Shown here piece after piece: positions 34,588 through 45,800 of a stretch of 64,000 nucleotides of DNA. The stretch lies in NCBI GenBank assembly GCA_015680905.1, contig CM027379.1:92279501-92343500 (forward strand). The letters run 5' to 3'. How positions within the stretch are numbered: position 1 is the first letter of the stretch; each line of letters begins with the position of its first letter. Source of the DNA: Coptis chinensis (Eukaryota; Streptophyta; Magnoliopsida; Ranunculales; Ranunculaceae). The notes beneath the pieces are model-generated. The model saw only the letters and a list, made by a program, of their open reading frames with translations. It was not told where the DNA came from and searched no databases. The position numbers and the translations under genes are program-made.

Positions 34588-34783
34588 TCAAGTGAGCGGA
34601 GCAAACGTTTCAAGGAGGAGTGGGGGGTACGTGGCCCAAATTGTAGTTTGGTAGATTTATGTCTATCTGTCCTCAATCTCTCGATCACCTTCTCTCTCTC
34701 TCTCTCCTTCACTCTCCACCACTTTCCCTCTCCCTCCTTCATTCACTCTCCGCTCATACCCCCACTGCAATGCAGTATACTAG
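34588..34783 (+). mobile_element. Non-autonomous Helitron, 196 bp, with empty-site support
   Basis: Inserted between A (34587) and T (34784). It starts TCAAGTGAGCGGAGC and ends with hairpin ACTGC-AAT-GCAGT then ATACTAG. The paralogous segment at 38911-38930 reads GAGATTA directly joined to TTTAGATCCG, the precise empty site with no target duplication. The interior is CT-rich. It shares both ends with the 1.77-kb Helitron at 9409-11179. Confidence 0.88.
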
Positions 34784-35097
34784 TTTAGATTCGTCCAATG
34801 GCTCTGCCTTACGTTCTTATGTTTAGAATCATAGACGATAATACAAATGAAAACATTGTGTACATAAGTTCTCAACTTAAGATAAACTCCCTTCATCTTA
34901 GCAAGCATGCAAAAAGATTAATCTCTAGCCATTTCCCCCCCTAAATAGCCAGCTCTCTTGAAGTCAATAGCTAGATAAGCCCTTGTCCGAGATCTTTGGA
35001 AGTCCTTTAAATTAAAATTTAAGGTTGACTTATTTTGACCAAAACAATAATATATCCAAAAAAAACCAGGATGAACAAATATTTGGTGAAAAATAAA

Positions 35098-36002
35098 ATG
35101 GGACACACAACCTTCACCAAGTTTCTCCTTCTCTCCAACACATTTCCACCTCATTCTCTTCGATCCACTCCAATGTACTATTCTTTTTTCCATACTCCCC
35201 AAAATAACCTTTTACTTCTCTCATTCAATTCTTTATTGACTATTCTTATTTTCTTTTTCTAGGTTACGTTTAAGTACATACTTAAAAAACCCAGGACAAA
35301 ATCGTCTACCAAATTCATTTCGATGCAACTGCACTACTCCCGACACTACTACAAGCTCTATCAAGTAACTCCTAAACGTCTCTCACTTTCTTTAATTAAT
35401 CTAAACATATGTAATTTATATTCATTAAAGAATGTGTTTTGGGTTTTATAAGAAGAGGATTGTGTCTGGTGTACAACCTACAGGTTCTGTTTATTTGGGA
35501 AATTACCTTGGTGCCATTAAAAACTGGGTTTCTCTTCAAGTGGAATAAATATGTTAACTTTCCTTTTAATGACTATTTTTCTATATAGTGTGGTTGTTGA
35601 ACTTCTCTGTTTGGTTATTGTAGAATACATATGAAACACTATTCTTCATTGTGAACCTGCACGCGCGGTATGCATATAGCTATTTTGCCTCTCATCATAT
35701 ACTATCATGTGATTACATTTACATAACCCCTCTTCATTACATCATCTCAGATAACGCTACCATATGATGCTCGACAGCTAGCAAAAGCAACAAGGACTAC
35801 AACACTACAACAACTATTTATTTGGCATGTGGAGTAGACATCTCCAAGGTCTTATGCCCCTATTTTTGTTATTTTTTAAGGTACAGAGTGTTTGGATAAT
35901 CTTACACTCTTGATATCTGTTGATAGAAAATGTACTCATTTCATGTGATTCCTTGTACTTGTAGGCGTCTGTGTTTGTGCAGTCTCGTGTAAGAGCGCAT
36001 GT
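35098..36002 (+). pseudogene. Truncated duplicate of the organellar TrpRS gene (exons 1-5)
   Basis: The sequence matches the 5' part of the functional gene (39853-40705) through exon and intron alike. Exon 1 ([32 protein letters not shown]) runs into a stop after LLTILIFFF because of a local length difference. In exon 2 the HIGH-type motif HLGN of the functional copy is YLGN. In exon 3, VDLHA reads VNLHA. Exon 4 has 8 extra bases (an ACTACAACA-type expansion) that shift the frame. Exon 5 stops matching after GTAAGAGCGCAT at about 36000. The duplicated block extends left to about 34300. Retained introns show a DNA-level duplication, not a retrocopy. Confidence 0.9.
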
Positions 36003-36911
36003 AAAAGAAATGTTTTAGTATTAACAAGGGAGTCCTCTAAAGACGTTAGTATTGATGGCATGAGAGCTATTGTTGAAGTGTTTTTGTTTGTGGTTCGTAT
36101 TTATATAATTATTTGATTAAGTGGTTTGGATATTGTCACATGTTATGATTATGATATGTTCAATACTACACAAGATTAATACATCCTTAGTTAAATAGCA
36201 AGATATATAGTTTCTTATAATAAATTGAATGAATATAAAACAAAAAAATTTGATTCTATACATGAGAAATATCATGCATTGACCATTGAAAAGTTGATGT
36301 GGTGCTATTTGAATGTGATTTTTCAATTTTACTTTTTCTCTAAATTATTATGTTTGTTTTGAATTAACATGAAAATCCACTATTTTAATTTTAATAATTT
36401 AATTTATATATTTGATTTCGAAGTATATGAACTATTTTATATTTGAAAAAATCGCAATATCTGGTGAAGAAATTGCAATTTGCATGATTTTTATGAAATC
36501 TTACACTTATTTTTTGCGATTTGGATTATTTAAGATTTTTACAAATATTCAACTTGTGCACTATTTGATTTATATAACACTTTTTCCCGATTTCTATAAC
36601 ATTGATAGGCACATTGCACATTTCCTTGATAACATTTAATTGTTTGAACATTTTCTTGGCCAATCGTATCCTTTTTTCAGTGGTGGTTCAACTTGCGGTG
36701 TTTTTGCTATGTTGTTTTTTCATCATTGGGAAGTTGTCTCTAATCTAAGAAAGTCTACTGGCATGGAATCTCTCTCACCCTCATTTGTTTGAGTGCATTT
36801 TTTTTTTAATATTGTTTTCCTTTTTGGCATGAGAAAGGGATTTGTATATATATAGTTACTATATCTTTATCTTTGCTATATAGAAAAATACGTGGTGGAA
36901 TGAATAGTGAA
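36003..36911. other. AT-rich intergenic DNA
   Basis: AT-rich sequence following the breakpoint of the TrpRS duplicate. I see no gene, repeat array or element end. Confidence 0.5.
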
Positions 36912-37121
36912 TTCTACGTCATGCCCAAGGGTATAAATGTAGTTTTGCATCATTTTGCGTCATTTTTATCAAAAAAAAAAGCTCCACTAAGTTCAAAAGG
37001 TAATGTCTTGACACATGTCAACTGAGGGTTAAAAGAAAGTGGAAATAGTTTTGGGATTTGATCTCATAGACCCATATTACTATATTGCCATACACACATA
37101 CATTTTAATTCAGATAAATAG

Positions 37122-37163
<42 letters not shown>

Positions 37164-37380
37164 TACGTCATGCCCAAGGGTATAAATGTAATTTTGCATC
37201 ATTTTGCGTCATTTTTATCAAAAAAAAAAAGCTCCACTAAGTTCAAAAGGTAATGTCTTGACACATGTCAACTGAGGGTTAAAAGAAAGTGGAAATAGTT
37301 TTGGGATTTGATCTCATAGACCCATATTACTATATTGCCATACACACATACATTTTAATTCAGATAAATAGTATAATATA
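36912..37380. repeat. Nearly identical 219/220-bp direct repeats flanking a (TA)n run
   Basis: The block starting TTCTACGTCATGCCCAAGGG and ending AAATAGTATAATATA occurs at 36912-37130 and again at 37161-37380 with almost no differences, separated by about 30 bp of (TA)n. The second half (GATCTCATAGACCCATATTAC) also resembles 34310-34385, the left part of the truncated TrpRS duplicate. Confidence 0.9.
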
Positions 37381-37383
37381 TAC

Positions 37384-38470
37384 ACAAAATTCTCTAGTCA
37401 GGACCAGTCAGCACAAATTAAAATCAGGGGAAAAAAAAAAAACGTGACTTTCCTATATTCTCTCTCTTCTCCTCTCTCTCCTCTAATTTAATAACAACAA
37501 AACTTAGAAGCATATAGTCACACTAGGCTGTAAGCATGGTTGTTCTACAGAGAGGAGACTCACTTGACTTGCTCTGATCGACTTGTTCATACATCTGACT
37601 TGATCTGGATTGGATGTCGCGAATGGTTTTAGAGAGTGAATATTCTTTATGGGATGAATGAATTCACACTCAGATAACAAGGAATAATCCACGCACTTTG
37701 GAAGCGTAAAATTGTGTCCTGAATTCCACCGAATAGTATACACTATCTCCATCAAGAATGTGTGGAGAATACATTAAAAGAAATTCTTCCTCAGTGAACC
37801 AATGGAATAAATAGTGGCCATCCAAAAGACCAATTGGAGAAGTAAGCTTTGAAGGGAAAGCAAAACAAAATTGATTCCAAATTTCATCGAGAGGTCGGTC
37901 AAAATCAAAGTAGTGGCTGCTTTCTTCTTCACAGGCCATTTACAGATTTAAAACAATATCTCAATCATGGTTTTGGCTACCTTGCCGACCAAACTCCTGA
38001 GGATGGGGTTTCAACTTTCAAGCAATCTGCTTGTTTCAAACAAATTCAACTTAGTATAACTTGGAACCCCTAAGCTCAGCTACCTTAATTGGTCGATTGA
38101 CCATTAATTTTCACTCTTCATCATCAGTTTCGATTGTGCATGTGTCCGATCAACAAATCATCGAAGCAATGAAGATATTTAATTAATGATGTACAATTGA
38201 AGACATCAGCAAAAAGACAGGGTGAATAGCGAGAATGTGCAGTAGGGGAAAATTCTCTATAGTTTATACTATTAAGAAGAGGAAGAGAACATGACACAAG
38301 AGAGAGAATGATATAAAATGAAAAAGTTAAGAAAACTGTTTTTAAGGCCCCGAGTTATTTTGTGCGAGAGAAACATAAATAATAAACACACGTGATATTA
38401 TCTTTTGTTTTTAGTTTGAGTCCGCACAGTCCGTAATTTACCAGTCCGTATAAGAGCAAAACTGTGTATA
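37384..38470 (-). other. Unassigned inserted segment with a small - strand ORF
   Basis: This stretch is absent at the corresponding place in the other TrpRS-linked copy. Its margins carry loosely inverted words (ACACAAAATTCTCTAGTC left; on -, ACACAGTTTTGCTCTTATAC right). An 89-codon frame on - (37670-37939) opens MACEEESSHYFDFDRPLDE and contains FHWFTEEEFLLMYSPHI. I do not recognise it. It may be a captured gene fragment or chance. Confidence 0.35.
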
Positions 38471-38658
38471 TATATATATATATACTAGCTACTGTGCACG
38501 TGCCACGTGGTACTCACGTGGGATCCACATACTTTTTTTTTTCTAAACATTAAATTACTATTTTGCCTCTAAAATGTTAAAAAAAATAATAAAAAAATAT
38601 GAAATAACCAAAATACCCCTACGTCCACACACATTCCCTGTTCACTTGACCCCTCGTT

Positions 38659-38660
<2 letters not shown>
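38471..38660. other. Possible Helitron 3' end on the - strand
   Basis: On - the sequence ends CACGTG-repeat hairpin, then CACAGTAGCTAG before T (CTAG at 38485-38488). Palindromic CACGTG words flank a short loop. No matching start was located. The rest is AT-rich. Confidence 0.3.

Positions 38661-38661
<1 letters not shown>

Positions 38662-38732
<71 letters not shown>
38662..38732. repeat. (TA)n microsatellite, about 70 bp
   Basis: An uninterrupted TA run followed by a T run. Open frames reading poly-Ile/Tyr here are artefacts. It lies where the two copies of the TrpRS duplication regain similarity. Confidence 0.97.
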
Positions 38733-38740
<8 letters not shown>

Positions 38741-38947
38741 TTCTTTACGTTGGAAGTTTTTTCAAACAAATTGGATTTTTTTTTATTTAAATAATTTGGA
38801 TTTATAAATACGCACAATGTGTGTGCATAATTATTAGTATTAGACTATGAGGAAGCACTTGCTGAAAAAAAAATGAACTAAAGTTATGTTGGCTAGGTTC
38901 ATTTGAGGGTTAGAGATTATTTAGATCCGTCCAATGGCTATGCCTTG

Positions 38948-39358
38948 CATAGTACAAAATATCAGGATATAAGTATTTATCGATACTCAATTTCTGGATA
39001 TGTATTGTGGATATATCATTCTCTCTGGGGATATTTGACATTGTTTCACATGCAAATATCATGGATATATCTAAAATATCGACAAATATCGTAGATATTG
39101 TGGATATTTTTTGATATATCATGATACATTATTTATATTTATTTAAAATACAATGGTAAATATTAAATAAAATTGTTATATACACAAAATATCGTTAAAT
39201 ATCGCAAAATATCACAAATATTACAAATATCGTCAAAATATCACCGATATTTGCAGTCGTATATATCTCTTAACATATTGTGATATTTATATATCTTTTT
39301 TTGAAATCTGGATAGATATCCCCAAATATCGCAATATATCGGGATATTTTGTACTATG
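38948..39358. mobile_element. Non-autonomous hAT-type MITE, copy 2 (GATATAT-rich family)
   Basis: The ends CATAGTACAAAATATC / GATATTTTGTACTATG match copy 1 at 2002-2413. An exact 8-bp duplication ATGCCTTG flanks it (38940-38947 and 39359-39366). The paralogous block near 34800-34815 is uninterrupted (CTGCCTTACGTTC), so the insertion postdates the TrpRS duplication. No ORF. Confidence 0.88.
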
Positions 39359-39760
39359 ATGCCTTGTGTTCCTATGTTTAGAATCATATACGATAATACA
39401 AATGAAAACCTTGTGTACATAAGTTCTCAACTTAAGTTTGTAGCGGGAAAAAAAAAAGTTATCAACTTAAGATAAACTCCCTTCATCTTAGGGCAAGCAT
39501 GCTAAAAGATTCTCTAGCCATTTTTTACCTAAATAGTCAGCTCTCTCAAAGTCCGTAGCTAGATGAGTCCTTGTCTGAGATCATTGGAAGTCCTTTAAAT
39601 TAAAACAAGTATGCAAACTGTGCTACGTACTGAGTGTTTTTTTAAAAAATTCTTAATAAAAGAGGGTTTGTTCTAAATTCAAAAAGAGAAATGAAGAATA
39701 ATTATATAATTTAAATTATTAATAAAGGGAGGGGTTTCTAATTTTTGTGAGGGAGGTGTT

Positions 39761-39768
39761 TATAAATT
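39761..39768 (+). promoter_or_regulatory. Candidate TATA box of TrpRS
   Basis: TATAAATT lies 92 bp before the chosen ATG. It falls in a roughly 190-bp stretch (39607-39800) absent from the truncated duplicate, so the functional copy may use a promoter element the pseudogene lacks. Confidence 0.4.
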
Positions 39769-39852
39769 AAGCAAATAGTGGAGAGTGGGTTCCGAAAGAT
39801 TTAAGGTTGAGTTATTTTGACCGAAAAAAAGAAATATTTGGTGAAAAAGAAA

Positions 39853-42800
39853 ATGGGACGCACAGCCCTCACCCAGTTTCTCCTTCTCTCCAACACTTCT
39901 CCACCTCATTCTCTCCGTTCCACTCCAATGTACTATTCTTTTTTCCATACTCCCCAAAATAACTTTTTACTTCTCTCATTCTTTTCTTTTTCCAGGTTAC
40001 GTTTAAGTCCATACTTAAAAAGCCTAGGACAAAATCGTCTACCAAATTCGTTTCGATGCAACTGCACTACTACAAACTCTGTCAAGTAATTACTAGCCGT
40101 CTCTCACTTTCTTTAATTAATTTAAACACGTGTAATTTATATTCATTAAAGAATGTGTTTTAGGTTTTATAGGAAGAGGATTGTGTCTGGTGTACAACCT
40201 ACAGGTTCTGTTCATTTGGGAAATTACCTTGGTGCCATTAAAAGCTGGGTTTCTCTTCAGGTGAAATAAATATGTTAAATTTATTTTTAATGACTATTTT
40301 TCTATATAATGTGGTTGATGAACTTCTCTATTTGGTTTTGTAATTGCAGAATACATATGAAACACTGTTCTTCATTGTGGACCTACACGCGGTATGTTTT
40401 GCCTCTCGTCATATACTATCATGTGATTACATTTACATAACCCCTCTTCATTATGTCATCTCAGATAACGCTACCATATGATGCTCAACAGTTAGCAAAA
40501 GCAACAAGGACTACAGCAGCTATTTATTTGGCATGTGGAGTAGACATCTCCAAGGTCTTATGCCCCTATTTTTGTTATTTTTTAAGGTATAGAGTGTTTG
40601 GATAGGCTTACACTCTTGCTATCTGTTGCTAGAAAATGAACTCATTTCATGTGATTCCTTGTACTTGTAGGCGTCTGTGTTTGTGCAGTCTCATGTAAGA
40701 GCGCATGTTGAACTGATGTGGCTGCTGAGTTCTGCCACACCAATTGGCTGGCTGAATAAAATGATTCAATTCAAGGAGAAATCTCGCAAAGCTGTATGTT
40801 TTTCAGATTCTTTTTCATTTTTAATTATATTGTTTCCTTTTATTTAGTCTAGATCATTTGTTGATATTATATTAATAGTGATTCTAGGCTCATTGTTCGC
40901 AATATGTTAGACTTTCCACGTGCATATTAATATTTGTTTGGTGGCGTTGTAGATTGACAAATTGTCAAGTAACCAACCAATATTTCTCAAAAGCCCGAGC
41001 TGTCAAGGAGCGAAAAGCTAATTACTTAACTAGGATCCTAACATTTCACCACACTTCCAAAAGTTGACATCCTTGCCGGCCTAATTTGTCGACACTAACC
41101 CTTTCCTCTTTGGCATCTCCACCCATCTCTCAGTGTTCAATGATCTGATCTAGCATTTTTTTTAACAAATGCTTTTTAATCCAGCCTCTAGGTTGCCCCT
41201 CCGAAGGTTTGAACCCTGAATGTGGTGTTGGCTCTAATGCCTAATCTCAAGTAACCAACCAATGTTCCTCAAAAGCCCGAGCTGTCAATGGGTGGAAAGC
41301 TAATTATTTAACCAGGATCCTAACACAAATTAAGCTTACGTCTAAAACATCATATTTAAAATCATGTCACTTTTTACTTATCATGCCTGTATAGTTGTTC
41401 ATCTATGTAAATTAATAGGTGTGCAATGTGGGAGTTGGGACTTATCAATTAGCATGACTAAGTCTTTCTAGGCAATCTTCTTTTCTTCTGTTTTCTTCTT
41501 TTCCAGGTGACTAACCAATTGGCTTTGATACTCTATTATGAATATTTGTCATCTGCTATGTACAAAGCTGTTTGTTTACCTATCCAAATATCTAAAAGAA
41601 TGAGGTAGACCAACCTTTAACTTGAACGTGACATTTGTTACGCTCAAAAGCATGAAGCCTAGTATTGATATGGACTCCTACACAAATATGGGAAAGTGCA
41701 AACCAGGGTTAAGAGTAGACATTTTTTTAATTGTAGGACTTGGATTCAGATACATTTATCCTAATAGGCTACCAGTTCTATTTTTAACTGATACATTGCG
41801 ATGCAACCTCAGCCCTTCTTGCATACATCCTATTACACTAGAAATTGGATTATCTGACGTGGTACGACACCCATTATGAAGTATCCTGGTGCACTAGGCT
41901 ATTATCCAAGGTAGTCAATGCATATAAAAGGCTCCAAAGGGCCCACTTTATGTAAAGTGAGGCGCGAGCGCACAAGGGAACTTAATCATAACTTACGTAT
42001 TGTAGTGACAAATAGATTGGATATAGTTAGCAATATGAAGGATTTGTATGTACTCAAGTTGCTTAAAGTCAACCATCTGTAAAGAAAAGTTAACAGTTCA
42101 ACATTAATAGCACTGTCGAAGAAAGAGAAAGACATCCATCATCATCTCCAACGAAAAGATTGAAAGGAACAAAGATATATCTGGTAGCTTGATATACCCC
42201 TCTTGGTTTTTCATAAGATATATGAGGATATTCAAAGCTGACATGTTAGACATGATCATGTGCACTTTACTTTTAGGGTCAAGTACAGTTTCTCTTGTTT
42301 GTGGTTTTGTTTTTCTTATCTTCAATTATGAGGAAAGGCTTTGCCATCTTGGTAATTTCCACTTATTGCTTCAAAATATCTCGTTTCAGCTTAGAACTTA
42401 TTTGTAGAAACTACTTCTATATGGACCTAGATGTGTTTCAATTGTAAAGCTGTTCTTGTGATGTGAATTTGCTCCATGTTGCGATTATAGTGATTCACAG
42501 TTCTGTTACTTGTTTATTGTTTATAGGGAGATGAAAACGTTGGAGCTGCACTGTTAACTTATCCTGTTCTGATGGCTTCTGACATTCTCTTATATCAGGT
42601 TGTTTCTCACTCATGAATTCTCAAAATAGGTATGCCAATCGTAGACAAACATTGAAAACTAAAACAAATTAATGCAAGTTTAAAATTTTCTATTTATACT
42701 AATTGGACAATTTGTGTTCACTTTGTTTCATCTTTTTTATTAAGCTGATAGTCCTGATACTTCAAGTCACCCTATATATCCTTTTCACTTAATGAAGTTA

Positions 42801-45800
42801 AAAAGTAAAGAAGTTTGATAGCTTAAGCTCGCTAATTAGCTTCTTGGTAGCCAAATATCGACTATGCATGTATAAATTCCTTTTCGCTTCTTGCTTCGTA
42901 AAACCGATTACTCTAAGAAAAAATGTGGACTCATGCGCGACTACTTTGTCATATTCTCCTAGTGTTCTTAGAAACTTGTTTGGTGTGAAAGTCTCTTTCG
43001 ACATTCTCTCCAACTCAAACACAATCAAAGGGATAACTCTCTCACCATTTCTGTTCCCGCCATTCAGTGGTGGTATCAAAAGAACTCTTTGCGCTAAGGT
43101 CGAATGAGTAGATGTACATACCCTGTACTCTATTCTTATAGAGATTCAAAAAATTTGTTGTTCTCATTCTTCTCTGTTATCCTCTCCGTTTCCTTTAAAA
43201 CCTAGTCTCCTATTTTTCTTGTGCATCATTGATGGTAAAATTGCAACCATCACTACCCATTGATTTGAAACAGTGCAAGAGAATCTTATGAAATTGGTGT
43301 TTATGGGTACAATTTGCTCCATTTAGTTAGTGACACAGATCTGGTACACCATTTAAACAAAATTTTCTTGTGATCCACAATTCTTTGAATATTTTGGTTA
43401 ACATTGTGATGGCTATGTTAAACTTTCAAAGGGATGTTTTTTTATTTATTTATAAAGAGATTGGTCGTTTTCATGACTTTTGGGTAACCTAGGGTCCAGT
43501 GATTTTAATTAAAAATGTCAGGTAAGGTCAGGGAAGTGGCTTTGTCGACACACAATTTCTCAACGTAATGGTAAATTAATTAGAAAGGTAATATGAGAAA
43601 AAGAAGAGAAGGAAAAAAGAAAAAGAGGGAAGAAGAGTTACGTTTGTGAGCTTGAGGGTGGCTTTTGTTTTCTTAGATGGCATGTTGTCAAACTAACTTC
43701 TGATGAAGAAATAGATAGTATCTATCTTACATGTCGGATACATGTCCATGTATCCGTGTCAGACGGCACACACGCATATCGTAAGTGATATACTTCAATT
43801 TTTGGTATGTTGCGGTGTCAGACAGTTCGTATCCGTGTCGGATACAGATAGACACACATATCCATGTCAATGTAACTTAGGGGTTAGGATGCGTTTGACA
43901 TCCATTTCCCTTAGGGATGGTATTCTTGGTTTCTCACATTCGTTTGGTTGCCCCAAATTGCGGGATTATTTTGTATTGCGATATAATGGCTTTTTTTAGA
44001 ACTGTTTGTTGTAACGTTTTTATGATTCAATATCATATATGTCAACCATATTTTATTGCCTACTCAATACTACGAGAAAATGTTCTCCTTGCGTTTCTTG
44101 AGTCCAATAAAAAAAATGAGCTTTTTTTTATAAGAAAAAACTAAATGCAGTGGAAATCAAATTCAACAAATCAAATACAGCCTGTCTGTTTTATGCGAAA
44201 CGTGTTTATTAGATAACCATTGGTTATTTGTTATTTTGGTAATTTATGCATAACTTGGAAACATTCAAAATATCATGACAAACAAATAAAGAGGATTATT
44301 GAGTCGGACAGCAGTATGTGGGAATTGATTAATTGAACAACGAGAACTGACCAGGATCTTTTCTAGGTTGCCAAAGAGGCGGATTTCTGAGAGACCTATT
44401 TCTCGAGAACTCCTTTTCTCATTGAAGTCCTTGAGAATTGGTTCCCAAATGCACCGTTAGTAACTTTTCCAATAAGTAGAAGTCAATCGACTTCTGCTTG
44501 CTGAAAGCCTACTTTACACGGCAAGATATAGAGAGTTAAATTTAATTCATCACAATCTTTTGTTCTACGGGTTTTTTTTTTTTTTAGAATATTATAAACA
44601 TTTCATTTAGTAATTCTCGTAATATGAACATCAATTTATTTAACTTTTTGAACCCGTAATTGGATGCCATATTGCCATCTTTGCTATTTCTTGATTCTAA
44701 CCAGTTACATTATGGATTTTCAGTCTGACTTGGTCCCAGTTGGTGAGGATCAGAAACAACATCTAGAGCTGACTCGTGAGCTGGCTGAGAGGGTAAATTA
44801 TTTATATGGAGGAAGAAAGTGGAAGAAACTAGGAGGGTAAGAATGAAGGTTCTTCAGTTGGATTACTGTAAGGTTGAGTCTATCTTTTTTTTTTTTTTTA
44901 TATATATATATTAGGGGTTTGACTGCATATGTTATTGTTGAGCAGGCGTGGTGGTGCAATTTTTAAGGTGGATTCTGGTACTTAACAACTGGTTTATATC
45001 TTCAACTTGAGAGCTGAATGTATCACGATTACCGTGGAGTTGCTCTTACTTAAATTACTTTCTATGTAGGTTCCTGAACCTCTAATCCCGCCTACAGGAG
45101 CCAGAGTGATGTCTCTTACTGATGGCTTGTCCAAGGTATCAAGAATTTCAGTTTCCATGTGTCTATCTATATGTATTACAATTCACTTTAAAATACAAAT
45201 TATCTATTTTTCAAATTTGTATCTAAAAGTGAACTCTTGAATACATCTAGACACTGTTTCTAATCAATTAATCTACAGATGTCCAAGTCTGCGCCTTCTG
45301 AACTCTCCCGTATCAATCTTCTTGACCCTAAAGATGTAAGTGTCCTCCCTTGCCTTATCCTGCGTATGTAATAGAATTTCTGTGTTATCTAAACATTATG
45401 GAATGCACATGTAATTGGTTACTTGGTGTAGATCAATGACTTGAGCTGTGTGGAGTGAGATTTGGATGGACGATAGTAGTCTAATGCTCACCTGATGGTG
45501 TTATGCAGTGTTAGTGCACGCATTGTGTGCTTACCTCGGGTTGTTGTTAGGCATTTGTCTGCCTAGTTATACAACTTTTTTATAACTTTTGTTAGACTAG
45601 AAATTCCATTTATATAAATTTTGCACGTTTGTTGGAGTAAACTACCACCACCTGTACATGGTACCAAAGTGGTGAATCCTAGGAGTTTGTGGGTTCAAGC
45701 CTTTGGTCCAGCGCCTCCACTAAAATATGGGTGACCACGGCGATTTTTGTTCCTACCCCTTGTTAGAACTGTGTTCCTTTGATAACACTTTTGCACTGAG

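Noticed and set aside
38569..38817. Open frames on both strands reading poly-Ile/Tyr
   Set aside because: They are translations of a (TA)n microsatellite.
41170..41240. B-box-like word on - (GGGTTCAAACC) between direct repeats
   Set aside because: The surrounding sequence lacks an A box and tail. The flanking repeats are too long to be a target duplication.
45640..45725. tRNA-like words (GGGTTCAAGCC) suggesting a SINE or tRNA
   Set aside because: No proper A box at the right spacing, no A-rich tail and no cloverleaf. Not supportable.
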